From: Flammeovirgaceae bacterium
GTDB lineage: Bacteria; Bacteroidota; Bacteroidia; Cytophagales; Cyclobacteriaceae
Length of the DNA: 59,100 nt
Assembly (NCBI GenBank): GCA_021298355.1
Contig: JAJTEH010000014.1
Coordinates: 1 to 59,100, forward strand
Reading direction: 5' to 3'
Position numbers and translations under genes: made by a program. Positions 16,575 to 26,592 of the stretch are shown here, piece after piece (the first letter of the stretch is position 1; each line of letters starts with the position of its first letter). The notes under the pieces are model-generated. The model saw only the letters and a program-made list of their open reading frames with translations, was not told the origin of the DNA and made no database searches.

Positions 16575-18974
16575 ATGAAGAAGATTTTTATTTTTATTTA
16601 CTCGTTATGCAGCTTGGCTAACGTATTAGCACAAGATAACATCGCCTATCAGAAACCGAGTGCAGAATTGCAGCAACTGCTCGATGCGCCTGCAACACCT
16701 GCCATCGTATTCTCGCCAGATAAAAAATGGATGGCGCAACTCGATCGCTCCGATTATCCAACTATCGAAGAATTATCCAGACCTGAAATGCGTTTGGGAG
16801 GTTTACGATTCGATCCGGCTAATTTTGGTCCTAGCCGCCAGCGTTATTTAATTGGTGTGTTGCTTAAAAATTTACAAGACAAAAAAGAGTACACAGTGCA
16901 AGGTTTGCCTTCACCTTTGTTAATGTCTAATCCTTCTTTTTCGCCCGATAGCAAGAAGATGGCTTTCTTACAAAACTATGCCGATAGAATTGAACTTTGG
17001 GTTGTAGATTTAACAACGTTTAAAGCAGAAAAACAATCTGAAAAAAAAATCAATTCTATTTTAACTGGTGGTTATTCGTGGTTTAGCGATTCGAAAAGAT
17101 TATTATTAACTATAGTTCCTGAAAAGCAAATCAGCAAACCAGAGAAATCGCGTGTGCCAAACGGTCCTGTAATCGAAGAAAATTTAGGGCGGAAAGCACC
17201 AAGCCGAACGTTTCAGGATTTATTGAAAAATCCGTATGACGAACAAATGTTTGAGTATTATACTACAACGCAGTTGGCTGTTAAAACAATTGGTGGTAGC
17301 GAAAATGTTATTACTTCACCCGCAGTATATACAACAGCCAGTACATCTCCTGACGGTAATCATATATTGATACGTGAGTTGCACAAAACATTTTCTTATC
17401 TAGTTCCATTTAATCGTTTTCCGCAATATGTAAAAGTGTTACAAAGCGATGGTACTTTGGTAAAACAATTGGCAGACCTTCCCTTGCAGGATAATATTCC
17501 GAACGGATTTAATGCCGTACCTACCGGCCCGCGCAACCATAGCTGGCGAAGCGATGTGGCTGCAACTATTTTTTGGGTAGAAGCACAAGATGGTGGCGAT
17601 CCGAAAAACAAAGCAGAAGTTCGCGATATTGTTTTTGAACAAAATGTTCCGTTCAATCAAGCTGCAAGCAAATTGATTGATTTACCATTGCGTTATTCCG
17701 GAATTACTTGGGGAAATTCAACCGTTGCCTGGGTATACGAAAACTGGTGGACAGACAGGAAAATAAGAACCTACCAGCTAAATCCTACAACCAAAGCAAA
17801 AGAAGTAATCGAAGACCGCTCTAGCGAAGATGCCTACAACGATCCGGGTAATGTGTTAACAGAGTTAAATACTTTCGGGCGTTCGGTTATGATGGTTCGA
17901 AACAATACAGTTTGGCTTTCTGGTTTAGGTTCTTCACCAGAAGGAGACAGACCATTTTTGGATACTTACCATTTAACCTCTAAAAAGAAAACAAGATTGT
18001 GGAGATCCGAAGCGCCATACTTCGAAAGTGTAGTAACAGTGTTGGATGCTAAGAAAAACACTTTCGTTACATCCAGAGAGTCGTTAACGGAAAATCCTAA
18101 TTTTTATATCAGAACGGCCGGTGCTAAGAATATAAGCCAGTTAACTAATTTCCCTCATCCATATCCTTTACTTAAAAATGTAAAGAAGCAAGTTTTGCAA
18201 TACAAACGAGCTGATGGTGTTAACCTAACGGCAGATCTATATGTTCCGGCCGATTATAAAAAAGAAGATGGACCATTGCCTACTTTTTTATGGGCCTATC
18301 CGGAAGAATTTAAATCGAATGCCAATGCCGGGCAAGTAAAAGGCTCGCCTTATACATTTCCTAGAATAGGTTGGGGAAGTGCCATTTACTGGGTGGCAAA
18401 GGGATATGCGATTTTAGATAACGCATCCATTCCAATAGTTGGCGAAGGAGACAAAGAGCCAAATGATACTTACATAGAACAGTTAGTAGCCAGTGCAAAA
18501 GCTGCAATCGATTATGGGGCATCGTTAGGTGTGGTAGATCCTAAGCGTGTTGCTGCCGGTGGCCATTCGTATGGTGCATTCATGACCGGCAATTTACTGG
18601 CACATTCCGATTTGTTTAAAGCCGGTATTGCCCGAAGTGGTGCGTATAACCGAACGTTAACTCCATTTGGTTTTCAATCCGAAGAAAGAACATATTGGGA
18701 AGCTCCGAAAGTGTATTTTGATATGAGTCCTTTTTCTTTTGCAGATAAAATCAAAGAACCGATTTTACTAATACACGGAGAAGCTGATAACAATCCCGGA
18801 ACTTTCCCTATTCAATCCGAAAGATTTTACAACGCTTTGAAGGGCCACGGTGCCACAGCGCGTTATGTGGTTTTACCTTACGAAAGCCACGGGTATCAGG
18901 CAAAAGAAAATTTATTGCATATGTTGTGGGAGATGGATCAGTGGCTGGAGAAATATGTGAAGAATGCTAAATAA
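16575..18974 (+). CDS. Secreted S9 serine peptidase, glutamyl-endopeptidase-like
   Basis: A 799-residue prolyl-oligopeptidase-family enzyme with a signal peptide ending NVLAQ. The N-terminal part is a beta-propeller of WD-like segments (MSNPSFSPDSKKMAFL, GGYSWFSDSKRLLL). The C-terminal alpha/beta-hydrolase has the triad in GGHSYGAFM (Ser665), HGEADNNPG (Asp738) and ESHGY (His772). The segment ARSGAYNRTLTPFGFQSEER is nearly what I recall of plant chloroplast glutamyl endopeptidase, which places this in the S9D-type group cleaving after Glu or Asp. It is monocistronic, with a terminator after it. Confidence 0.9.
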   Translation: MKKIFIFIYSLCSLANVLAQDNIAYQKPSAELQQLLDAPATPAIVFSPDKKWMAQLDRSDYPTIEELSRPEMRLGGLRFDPANFGPSRQRYLIGVLLKNLQDKKEYTVQGLPSPLLMSNPSFSPDSKKMAFLQNYADRIELWVVDLTTFKAEKQSEKKINSILTGGYSWFSDSKRLLLTIVPEKQISKPEKSRVPNGPVIEENLGRKAPSRTFQDLLKNPYDEQMFEYYTTTQLAVKTIGGSENVITSPAVYTTASTSPDGNHILIRELHKTFSYLVPFNRFPQYVKVLQSDGTLVKQLADLPLQDNIPNGFNAVPTGPRNHSWRSDVAATIFWVEAQDGGDPKNKAEVRDIVFEQNVPFNQAASKLIDLPLRYSGITWGNSTVAWVYENWWTDRKIRTYQLNPTTKAKEVIEDRSSEDAYNDPGNVLTELNTFGRSVMMVRNNTVWLSGLGSSPEGDRPFLDTYHLTSKKKTRLWRSEAPYFESVVTVLDAKKNTFVTSRESLTENPNFYIRTAGAKNISQLTNFPHPYPLLKNVKKQVLQYKRADGVNLTADLYVPADYKKEDGPLPTFLWAYPEEFKSNANAGQVKGSPYTFPRIGWGSAIYWVAKGYAILDNASIPIVGEGDKEPNDTYIEQLVASAKAAIDYGASLGVVDPKRVAAGGHSYGAFMTGNLLAHSDLFKAGIARSGAYNRTLTPFGFQSEERTYWEAPKVYFDMSPFSFADKIKEPILLIHGEADNNPGTFPIQSERFYNALKGHGATARYVVLPYESHGYQAKENLLHMLWEMDQWLEKYVKNAK

Positions 18975-18996
18975 TTTTTTCTGAGTAAATATTGTA

Positions 18997-19030
18997 AACA
19001 GGTTGCCTATTGGCAACCTGTTTTTTTTTT
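18997..19030 (+). terminator. Terminator after the S9 peptidase
   Basis: AACAGGTTGCC / GGCAACCTGTT, an 11-bp perfect stem with loop TATT, is followed by an unbroken T-run. Confidence 0.92.
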
Positions 19031-19114
19031 GAACTTTTCTCGATGGATTTATTTCCATTACTTAACTTGCATAACGGACAAATTACCGTATATTAGCAGT
19101 CAAATGTCTATCTT

Positions 19115-19600
19115 ATGAAAAGGTATAAAAAAACATCAGGTTCGAAATCTACCGTTAACGATGCCGAAGTGGCGTACGTAAAAAAGCAAAACGTGGATGT
19201 TACCCCTGAGGTTTTATTATCCATTTCAGAAGGCCATTTAACAGAACCCTTACAGCGTGTTTTTGCTTTTCGAAAAGGTTTTAGAAAGAAATCTTTCGAT
19301 AAACTAAAAGAATACTCTGGCTTAGATAACAACACATTGGCGATAGCATTGGCAGTTTCTGCTAAAACAATTCAGCGTGTACAAACCTTTGATATTGTAC
19401 AATCAGAAAAGTTATATCAATTAGCCACTTTATATGCAATGGGTTTATCTTACTTTGGTAAAGAAGGTTTTTCTCGTTGGATGGAACGCCCCTTATTTAC
19501 ATTAGGCAACAGAAAACCGATCGAACTCATCGATGTATCAGAAGGTTTAGAGTTGGTAAAAGCCGAAATCATCCGCCTGCAACACGGAGTAGGTCTATGA
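19115..19600 (+). CDS. Xre/MbcA/ParS-type antitoxin
   Basis: A 161-residue antitoxin of the RES-Xre type II system. An N-terminal part with a helix-turn-helix-like segment (LKEYSGLDNNTLAIALAVSAKTIQRVQTF) precedes the conserved toxin-binding domain (DUF2384) with SEKLYQLATLYAMGLSYFGKEGFSRWMERPLFTLGNRKPIEL. This domain blocks the toxin's active site and the protein normally represses its own operon. The stop overlaps the toxin start (ATGA), the usual antitoxin-first order. It follows the S9 terminator by about 85 bases. Confidence 0.92.
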   Translation: MKRYKKTSGSKSTVNDAEVAYVKKQNVDVTPEVLLSISEGHLTEPLQRVFAFRKGFRKKSFDKLKEYSGLDNNTLAIALAVSAKTIQRVQTFDIVQSEKLYQLATLYAMGLSYFGKEGFSRWMERPLFTLGNRKPIELIDVSEGLELVKAEIIRLQHGVGL

Positions 19601-20052
19601 TTTGCTACCGGATTTCGCTTACAAAATATGCCGATACTTCAGGCATAGGGGCCAAGGTAGCTGGAGGAAGATGGAATTTACCGGGCACACCGGCTTTATA
19701 TGCTTGTCATACAATTTCTGCGGCCTTATTAGAACGATTAACCATCGATTCTGAATTATTTGCATCAGACAGATACATCCTTTACAGCATTATGGAATTT
19801 AAGGTAGATGATAAACACATTCAATTTTATCAGGAAAAACAACTACCTGAAGGATGGAATAGCATTCCTTTTCAGCACGTTTCGCAAGTTTTTGGTCATG
19901 CTATTTTGCAATCTGGAAAACTCGCTTTTGCAGTACCATCCGTTGTAGATCCTTCTTCATTAAACATTATACTAAATCCTTTATCAGCATTATTTGAAAA
20001 GGTAGATTACAAAGTTTACCCTCTTACACTAGATAAAAGAATTGTAAGGTAG
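19597..20052 (+). CDS. RES-domain toxin (NAD+ degrading)
   Basis: A 151-residue RES toxin. Characterised relatives (MbcT and homologs) destroy NAD+ by phosphorolysis or hydrolysis, stopping growth. Key residues are visible: YRISLTKYADTSGIGAKVAGGRWN (split for reading; Arg and Trp of GGRWN), the Tyr of ALYAC, the Glu of AALLERL, and a late Ser in FAVPSVVDP. The start is the ATG that overlaps the antitoxin stop; a longer frame beginning inside the antitoxin gene is not real. The product appears full length. Confidence 0.92.
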   Translation: MICYRISLTKYADTSGIGAKVAGGRWNLPGTPALYACHTISAALLERLTIDSELFASDRYILYSIMEFKVDDKHIQFYQEKQLPEGWNSIPFQHVSQVFGHAILQSGKLAFAVPSVVDPSSLNIILNPLSALFEKVDYKVYPLTLDKRIVR

Positions 20053-20153
20053 ATTTTACTGTTCGTAAAGTAATTTAAAAGGCATAGTACAACATTAAGA
20101 AATCTTAATTTTAATTTAAGTTAGAATTTAAGGTGAGGTTGTAGACTTACAAC

Positions 20154-21362
20154 ATGAAAAACAAATTAATGCTTTTAGCCATAGTGTTTATAACTGCGTA
20201 TCAGGTAAGAGCACAAGCGAAAATTGAGATTAGAGAATTTCAAGGTACATTACAGAATTTCGAAGTTGGTTATCGTTTTGCTTACGAATACCTAACCCTA
20301 AAAGTTGAAAGCGAAGAATACCGATTTTACTTTCCACCGTTTCACGGTCAGTGGATTCAATCAAAATTTAAACCAGGCGATCTTGTAAAAGTAAAAGTTA
20401 GCTATAACTACACGTTAGCTGAAAATGTAAAGAAGTTAAAAGCTGAGAAAAGCAAGTATGCAACATTTTTAGACCGGCAAGTAATTGTTGACATCTGGGC
20501 CGATGGGCAATGGGTATCCTTGCCTGATCGCAGCACAGAAAATTTGAATGAAAACATTTCGTATCATTTTGATAAAAAGATAAAGTCTTTTTATACCGTA
20601 AGTAATTTAATGAAGGCAATAATTTTCGAAGATAATAGTATCGCCTACACTTTTGTTTATCATAAAGAAAGAGATCCTTCTTATATCTATAAAGTTGGTG
20701 ATAGAATAAATTTTTTAGGTATTAAACCCGAACGAACAGAGGGCTATGCCTATCCGTTTCCGGAAAAAAAAGTATATGAATTCTTTTCTTTAGTAGAAAT
20801 TGAAGGAACGATTAAATCGTACCTCTACAAACAAAATGCTGTTTGCATCGGAGCTAAATTCTATGTTGATAATAATGAATTAACAGTTTGTTTTCCCAGC
20901 GAAAAAGCCGAGGAAGTAAAGAATTTTTTAAAAGGTACAACACAGGTTACGCTTTACACTTCGGCAGATAAGCAAGATCTCAAAAGTAATTTATTTCCCG
21001 AACTGCATGTTTTGATAAAGGATAAAGATACATTAAAGATAAATCAACTAGATTTCTTTGGCGGACCAGACAGAAACCATAAATTCAAATCTATTGAGTT
21101 CGAAGGTAAAATTTCACGAATAACTAAATCGCAATCGGGTAAGGTAGCCAATCTTATAATAGATGAAAAGTATTTCGTGGAGATAGACCCGCGGTTAGAT
21201 GCACAAATTGGAACCTCCTTAAAAAAGGGAATTGTGTTGAAAATTAAAGGTAAAGAAAGACTAAAGAAAGAGGGTGAGGTATACCGGTACACATACAGAA
21301 TAATTAGCCCTGAACAAATTGTTATAGAAGGAAAAACACATTTACTCAATAACTTACCCTGA
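20154..21362 (+). CDS. Secreted protein of repeated OB-like domains, linked to a two-component system
   Basis: A 402-residue protein with a signal peptide (residues 1-20, ending VRAQA). No named family is recognised. About four units of 80-100 residues share a pattern: a strand IxxFxGxLxxF, a second strand with YLTLKVESEEYRFYFP-type text, then a PGDLVKVKVSY-like turn. Examples are EFQGTLQNFEV...KPGDLVKVKV, VEIEGTIKSYLY...LKGTTQVTLY and IEFEGKISRITK...LKKGIVLKIKG. This resembles tandem OB-type beta-barrels. Its TGA overlaps the ATG of the response regulator, so the three genes form one coupled unit; a periplasmic sensor or effector role is an inference. Confidence 0.6.
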   Translation: MKNKLMLLAIVFITAYQVRAQAKIEIREFQGTLQNFEVGYRFAYEYLTLKVESEEYRFYFPPFHGQWIQSKFKPGDLVKVKVSYNYTLAENVKKLKAEKSKYATFLDRQVIVDIWADGQWVSLPDRSTENLNENISYHFDKKIKSFYTVSNLMKAIIFEDNSIAYTFVYHKERDPSYIYKVGDRINFLGIKPERTEGYAYPFPEKKVYEFFSLVEIEGTIKSYLYKQNAVCIGAKFYVDNNELTVCFPSEKAEEVKNFLKGTTQVTLYTSADKQDLKSNLFPELHVLIKDKDTLKINQLDFFGGPDRNHKFKSIEFEGKISRITKSQSGKVANLIIDEKYFVEIDPRLDAQIGTSLKKGIVLKIKGKERLKKEGEVYRYTYRIISPEQIVIEGKTHLLNNLP

Positions 21363-22036
21363 TGTTAAAGATATTGTTAATCGAAGACGAACCCAGATTA
21401 AACGAACATTTAAAGAAAGGGCTGGCGCAACAAGGCTACTCGGTAGATAGTGTTTTAAACGGTGCAGATGGTTTAAACTATGTAACGCAAAGCAATTACG
21501 ATTTGATAATTTTAGATTTAATGTTACCCGGGCAAAATGGTTTTCAGGTTCTTGAAAATTTAAAAACGTTTGGATTAGATATTCCGGTTATCATCATAAG
21601 TGCGTTAAGCCATTCAGAAAAAGTAATTGAAGGATTAGATAAAGGTGCTATAGATTACATTAAAAAACCTTTTGATTTTGGCGAGTTTTTAGCAAGAGTA
21701 AGAGCAGCAACCCGAAAGCCGGGAACCAAAAATGTTACCCTGCTTAAATTCAATCAAATCGAAATGGATTTGATAAAAAGAAAAGTTTTTCTTGCCGAGA
21801 ATGAAATACAACTTACCAAGCGAGAATTTATGTTGTTAGAGTTTTTGCTTGGTAATGTTAACCGTGTTGTTTCGAAAACAGAAATTGCAGAAAAAGTTTG
21901 GGAAGTAAACTTCGATATGCATAGCAATGTAATTGAAGTGCACCTGTCGCAGTTACGTAAAAAAATTGGTGAAGACGTAATTCAAACAAGAGTAGGCTTA
22001 GGATATTGCATAGAAGGAAATCTGATACGCAAATAA
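21362..22036 (+). CDS. OmpR-family response regulator
   Basis: A 224-residue DNA-binding response regulator. The receiver domain (1-118) has the acidic pair in LLIEDE, phospho-acceptor Asp52 (IILDLMLPGQNG) and conserved Lys102 (YIKKPF). The C-terminal winged helix (130-220) shows LTKREFMLLEFLL, RVVSKTEIAEKVW and SNVIEVHLSQLRKKIG with VGLGYCIEG. The start overlaps the upstream stop by one base, and its own stop overlaps the histidine kinase start in TAATG, so all three are translationally coupled. Confidence 0.95.
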   Translation: MLKILLIEDEPRLNEHLKKGLAQQGYSVDSVLNGADGLNYVTQSNYDLIILDLMLPGQNGFQVLENLKTFGLDIPVIIISALSHSEKVIEGLDKGAIDYIKKPFDFGEFLARVRAATRKPGTKNVTLLKFNQIEMDLIKRKVFLAENEIQLTKREFMLLEFLLGNVNRVVSKTEIAEKVWEVNFDMHSNVIEVHLSQLRKKIGEDVIQTRVGLGYCIEGNLIRK

Positions 22037-23346
22037 TGAAACCCAAGTTTATCAGTTTGCAAACCAAAGTGGCAGCTTTTTTTCTGGCTGCTTTTCTGCT
22101 TGTTCTTGTACCTGTAAACTTTCTCATGTATAAAGAAGTAGAAGTTGTAATTCAGGAAACCAATAGACGCGAGTTAGTAAACGAAACCGAGCGACTTTAC
22201 AATCTGTTTAAACTAGAACCCATTGTTATACCTGTTCCATCCGAAAACTCTTTACTAAAAATACAGATACGGCATGCAAACGAACTCGAAGAAATTTTTT
22301 CCTCTCCGGGTTTTCCCTATTTGTATACCCAAGATTTGCAACTACCTGTTTTTTATACCGACACATTTGAAGTAGCTACACTAACAAAACCACTACCGTA
22401 TAGCAGCAAAGAATTAATTTTTTCTTTAGCCAGAAGCAACACGGTTTTCCTGAAAAAAACGAATCAGTTACGCATATATCTGTACGGTATTTTTTTACTC
22501 ACCTTAATTGCAACATCAGCATTAGTATACTTTGTTTCGAGGTGGTTGCTTAGGCCACTCAAGCAAATGGCGGCACAAACTACTTCTATAACCAATTCTG
22601 CAACCATCAATTTTATAGAAACACCCACCAGCAATGACGAACTCTCGCAACTCGGTAATGCCATTAACCAAATGCTTGAGCGACTCAAACATTCTGCCAG
22701 CAATCAAATTAATTTTTTCGCCTCGGCTGCGCACGAGTTAAGAACACCATTGGCTTTAATGAAAGCCGAAATAACTAACCCTGCCAGCGAAAATCCTGAA
22801 ACTAAACTTTTACATGTTTTGGAAGAGGTATCTCGCTTAGAGAGAATCATTCATGATTTTCTGATGATAAGTGAGCTAAAATCGGATAGCTTGGCCATAC
22901 GGAAAAAGCCAACGCTTTTTGTTGAGCTTGTATATGAAGCCTTAAAAAAATTAAAACTACTTGCGCAACGGTATAACAGTGTTTTACTTTTTCATACCGA
23001 TGAAAACACCGTTTCGCAAATAATACAAGCCGATGCCGATAAAATAGAAACCGTGCTTATCAACCTCATCGAAAATGCAATAAAACACGCACCACAAAAA
23101 AGTAAAATCGAATTGAAATTAACTTCGCAAGATGGAGAACTTCAATTTTCAATTATTAATCCGGTAGATAAGCCAATTGAAAATACGCAAGAACTCCTAA
23201 AAGAATTTAAAAAAACAGACGACCAAAGCGGAGGTATCGGTATGGGGCTTTGGCTGTGTGAGTCCATAATCAGCAAACATGGCGATAAAATAGTGGTTGA
23301 CTATAAAAACGGACAGTTCTCGGCACACTTGTTTTTAAAAATATAA
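22036..23346 (+). CDS. Sensor histidine kinase
   Basis: A 436-residue membrane kinase partnered with the adjacent regulator. Layout: TM1 (about 10-30, [18 protein letters not shown]), a short periplasmic domain of about 110 residues, TM2 (about 148-168), HAMP, a HisKA box [19 protein letters not shown] with phospho-His233, then an ATPase with N-box [12 protein letters not shown] and G-box [18 protein letters not shown]. The start is the ATG overlapping the regulator's stop; a longer upstream frame is out of context. The stimulus may be related to the secreted OB-repeat protein of the same operon. Confidence 0.94.
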   Translation: MKPKFISLQTKVAAFFLAAFLLVLVPVNFLMYKEVEVVIQETNRRELVNETERLYNLFKLEPIVIPVPSENSLLKIQIRHANELEEIFSSPGFPYLYTQDLQLPVFYTDTFEVATLTKPLPYSSKELIFSLARSNTVFLKKTNQLRIYLYGIFLLTLIATSALVYFVSRWLLRPLKQMAAQTTSITNSATINFIETPTSNDELSQLGNAINQMLERLKHSASNQINFFASAAHELRTPLALMKAEITNPASENPETKLLHVLEEVSRLERIIHDFLMISELKSDSLAIRKKPTLFVELVYEALKKLKLLAQRYNSVLLFHTDENTVSQIIQADADKIETVLINLIENAIKHAPQKSKIELKLTSQDGELQFSIINPVDKPIENTQELLKEFKKTDDQSGGIGMGLWLCESIISKHGDKIVVDYKNGQFSAHLFLKI

Positions 23347-23381
23347 GGCCTTCCAATTCTTATAAAAGCCCTTATTTTAGC

Positions 23382-23389
23382 TACTTTTG
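23382..23389 (+). promoter_or_regulatory. -7 box upstream of lepA
   Basis: TACTTTTG, an exact TAnnTTTG match, lies 31 bases before the lepA start codon, giving a short normal leader. A -33 TTG is not evident. Confidence 0.45.
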
Positions 23390-23420
23390 CAGTCCGAAAA
23401 ACCGAATTGGAAGGGAAGTC

Positions 23421-25208
23421 ATGGAAAACATTCGCAATTTTTGCATTATCGCGCACATCGACCACGGCAAAAGCACATTAGCCGATCGACTTTTAGAATT
23501 TACAGGAACACTTACTGATCGCCAAATGCAGGCGCAAGTGCTCGATAACATGGATTTAGAGCGCGAAAAAGGCATAACCATCAAAGCGCACGCCATCCAA
23601 ATGAATTATAAACTCGATGGCAAAGAATATATCCTCAACTTAATCGATACGCCAGGCCACGTAGATTTTTCTTACGAAGTGTCTCGCTCTATCGCAGCCT
23701 GCGAAGGCGCTTTATTGATAGTTGATGCCAGCCAGGGAATTGAAGCCCAAACAATTTCTAATTTATACTTAGCCTTAGAACACGATCTGGAAATTATTCC
23801 GGTGATGAACAAAATAGATTTACCACATGCCATGCCCGAAGTTGTGGCCGACCAGATTATTGATTTGATTGGGTGCAAACGCGAAGACATCGTAAGCGCA
23901 TCGGCAAAAGAAGGAATTGGGATAAAAGAAATTTTAGATGCAGTAGTACATCGCATTAAAGCACCGAAAGGAGATCCGAATGCACCACTTCAAGCCATGA
24001 TTTTCGATTCGGTGTTCAATTCTTTCAGAGGTATCGAAGTGTATTTCCGCGTGTTTAATGGAACCATTAAGAAAGGCGATAAAGTAAAATTTGTTTCTAC
24101 AGGTAAAGAATACGGTGCCGATGAAATTGGCGTTTTGCGTTTAGACAAAGCACCAAAAAATGAAATTGGTGCCGGAAACGTAGGATATTTAATTTCAGGT
24201 ATTAAAGTAGCAAAAGAAGTTAAAGTAGGAGATACCATCACCCACGTAGGAAGTACTGCCGATGCATTGCACGGTTTCGAAGATGTAAAACCCATGGTAT
24301 TTGCCGGAATTTATCCGGTTGATACCACAGAGTTTGAAGAGTTGCGCGCTTCGATGGAGAAACTTCAACTCAACGATGCCTCTTTAGTTTGGGAACCCGA
24401 AACATCAGCCGCGTTAGGTTTTGGTTTCCGTTGTGGTTTCCTCGGCATGTTGCACATGGAAATTATTCAGGAAAGATTGGAACGCGAGTTCGACATGACG
24501 GTAATTACCACCGTACCATCCGTTCAGTTTAAAGGAGTTCGAACCGATGGTTCCATGTTCGATATCAACGCACCGGCAGAAATGCCCGAACCTAATACAA
24601 TCGATCACATCGAAGAACCATTCATCAAAGCCAATATCATTACCAAATCCGAATACATTGGTGGCATCATCAAACTGTGTATGGATAAGCGAGGCATAAT
24701 TCAAAATCAAAATTATTTAACGGCAGATAGAGTTGAAATGATTTTCGAAATGCCTTTGTCTGAAATCGTTTTTGATTTCTTCGACAGATTAAAAACCATT
24801 TCGCGTGGTTACGCTTCTTTAGATTATCATCTGATTGGCTTCCGCGAAAGCGACATGGTAAAATTAGATATTCAATTAAATGGCGATAAAGTAGATGCAT
24901 TGTCGGCCATCGTACACCGCAGCAAAGCAGCAGAATGGGGAAGAAGGTTGTGCGAGAAATTAAAAGAATTATTACCGCGCCAAATGTTCGAGATTGCTGT
25001 GCAAGCAGCCATCGGCCAAAAAATTATTGCCCGCGAAACGGTAAAAGCCATGCGTAAAAACGTATTGGCAAAATGTTATGGTGGTGATATATCGCGTAAG
25101 CGTAAGTTGTTAGAGAAACAGAAAGAAGGTAAGAAACGCATGCGCCAAGTGGGCAATGTAGAAATACCACAAGAAGCATTTATGGCCGTATTAAAATTAG
25201 AAGATTAG
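23421..25208 (+). CDS. lepA: Elongation factor 4 (LepA) GTPase
   Basis: A 595-residue translational GTPase that acts on stalled or back-translocated ribosomes. The GTPase motifs are [18 protein letters not shown] (switch I), [12 protein letters not shown] and SASAKEG. The LepA-specific C-terminus is present ([23 protein letters not shown], ending VAVLKLED-like with [12 protein letters not shown]). Length and start ([17 protein letters not shown]) are canonical. folD follows 13 bases later, beginning a densely packed gene run down to the OmpA-like gene. Confidence 0.98.
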   Translation: MENIRNFCIIAHIDHGKSTLADRLLEFTGTLTDRQMQAQVLDNMDLEREKGITIKAHAIQMNYKLDGKEYILNLIDTPGHVDFSYEVSRSIAACEGALLIVDASQGIEAQTISNLYLALEHDLEIIPVMNKIDLPHAMPEVVADQIIDLIGCKREDIVSASAKEGIGIKEILDAVVHRIKAPKGDPNAPLQAMIFDSVFNSFRGIEVYFRVFNGTIKKGDKVKFVSTGKEYGADEIGVLRLDKAPKNEIGAGNVGYLISGIKVAKEVKVGDTITHVGSTADALHGFEDVKPMVFAGIYPVDTTEFEELRASMEKLQLNDASLVWEPETSAALGFGFRCGFLGMLHMEIIQERLEREFDMTVITTVPSVQFKGVRTDGSMFDINAPAEMPEPNTIDHIEEPFIKANIITKSEYIGGIIKLCMDKRGIIQNQNYLTADRVEMIFEMPLSEIVFDFFDRLKTISRGYASLDYHLIGFRESDMVKLDIQLNGDKVDALSAIVHRSKAAEWGRRLCEKLKELLPRQMFEIAVQAAIGQKIIARETVKAMRKNVLAKCYGGDISRKRKLLEKQKEGKKRMRQVGNVEIPQEAFMAVLKLED

Positions 25209-25221
25209 AAAATAAATTTAC

Positions 25222-26112
25222 GTGGCTACAGAAACAACAACGTATACTTTGATTGACGGCAAAAAAGTTGCCGCTCAAATTAAATCTGAAATAGTTGAAA
25301 CGGTAAATAAAAGAAAAGCCGAAGGAAAGAAACTACCTCACTTAGCTATTATTTTGGTTGGCGATGATGGCGCCAGCCAAACCTATGTGGCCCACAAAGT
25401 AAAAGCATGCAAAGAAGTAGGTTTTCACTACACAATGATGCGCTTTGCGGATACCATCAGTCAGGAAAAGTTAATGAAACATATAGACCACGTTAATAAC
25501 GATGACGATGTAGATGGATTTATCGTGCAGCTTCCATTGCCCGATCATATATCGGTAGAAAAGATTACAGAGAAAATAAGACCAGATAAAGATGTAGATG
25601 GTTTTACCAACCATAACTTCGGAAGCATAGTATCTAAAAATCCATTGATTATGCCCGCCACACCCTTTGGCGTGATGGAATTATTAAGAAGATACAACAT
25701 CGAAACAGAAGGAAAATATGTAGTAGTAGTTGGTGCAAGCCGATTAACCGGAGCACCACTAAGCATGATGCTAACCGAACAAGGCCATGCTACTGTTACC
25801 ATTTGCCACAAATACACGCAAGACATAAAAAAATACACAACCCATGCCGACATATTGATTTCTGCAGTTGGTAAACCCGGTTTGATTACAGCAGACATGG
25901 TAAAAGAAGGAGCCGTTGTAATTGATATTGGAACTACACGTGTAGAAGGGCCACAGTTTAAAAATGGTTTTGCCTTAAAAGGAGATGTGGATTTTAATGC
26001 TGTATCAGCAAAAGCATCTTTTATTACACCTGTACCCGGTGGTGTAGGCCCCATGACAATCGCCTCTTTGTTATTAAATACCCTACGAGCAACCGAGAGT
26101 AGAAATCCGTAA
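25222..26112 (+). CDS. folD: Bifunctional methylene-tetrahydrofolate dehydrogenase/cyclohydrolase
   Basis: It interconverts 5,10-methylene-, methenyl- and 10-formyl-tetrahydrofolate. The 296 residues include the active-site segment DDGASQTYVAHKVKACKEVG, PLPDHI, KDVDGF, the Rossmann motif VVGASRLTGAP, SAVGKPGLI and the C-terminal signature PVPGGVGPMT. The start is a GTG. It belongs to a packed run with pabB and pabC (both folate synthesis); a PIN toxin-antitoxin pair lies directly downstream. Confidence 0.97.
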   Translation: MATETTTYTLIDGKKVAAQIKSEIVETVNKRKAEGKKLPHLAIILVGDDGASQTYVAHKVKACKEVGFHYTMMRFADTISQEKLMKHIDHVNNDDDVDGFIVQLPLPDHISVEKITEKIRPDKDVDGFTNHNFGSIVSKNPLIMPATPFGVMELLRRYNIETEGKYVVVVGASRLTGAPLSMMLTEQGHATVTICHKYTQDIKKYTTHADILISAVGKPGLITADMVKEGAVVIDIGTTRVEGPQFKNGFALKGDVDFNAVSAKASFITPVPGGVGPMTIASLLLNTLRATESRNP

Positions 26113-26130
26113 CCCTTTATATAACACCAC

Positions 26131-26592
26131 ATGGTTCAAAGAATTTATATTGATACTTCAATTGTGGGAGGATTCTTTGATAAGGAATTTAAGGATGTTA
26201 CACAAAAGCTATTTGTACGTTTGGAGAAAAAAGAAGTTAAGTTTGTGATTTCTGACTTATTGGAATTGGAACTTGAGTATGCTCCTGATTTTGTTAAAGA
26301 CTTATTGACTAAATACAAAAAAAGCTATTTTGAAAGAGTAGAAATTACGCAAGAAGCTATCGATTTAGCAAACCAATATATAAAAGAAAAAGTAGTAGGA
26401 AAATCAAGCTTGGAAGATTGCAGGCATATTGCAATTGCCACTATAAATAGAGTTGATGTACTTGCCAGTTGGAATTTTAAGCATATCGTAAACCTGAGTA
26501 GAATAAAAGGATACAACGGAGTAAATTTAAAACTAGGATATCCTATTATAGAAATTAGAACACCAAACGAATTAATTCAGTATGAAAAGTAA
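26131..26592 (+). CDS. PIN-domain ribonuclease (putative toxin)
   Basis: A 153-residue PIN-domain protein. The acidic metal site is visible: YIDTSIVGGFFD (Asp8), the Glu of LLELELEYAP, and SSLEDCRHIAIATINRVDVLASWNFKHI (Asp residues about 90 and 109, with the W/N after). PIN toxins usually cut RNA. The small downstream gene overlaps its 3' end by 11 bases and fits the antitoxin partner, making a toxin-first pair. It lies 18 bases after folD and splits the folD-queE neighbourhood, suggesting an insertion. Confidence 0.82.
   Translation: MVQRIYIDTSIVGGFFDKEFKDVTQKLFVRLEKKEVKFVISDLLELELEYAPDFVKDLLTKYKKSYFERVEITQEAIDLANQYIKEKVVGKSSLEDCRHIAIATINRVDVLASWNFKHIVNLSRIKGYNGVNLKLGYPIIEIRTPNELIQYEK

Noticed and set aside
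19477-19596. Upstream extension of the RES toxin into the antitoxin gene
   Set aside because: The RES domain begins at MICYRIS; the extra 40 residues are an out-of-frame reading of the antitoxin, and the ATGA overlap explains the start.
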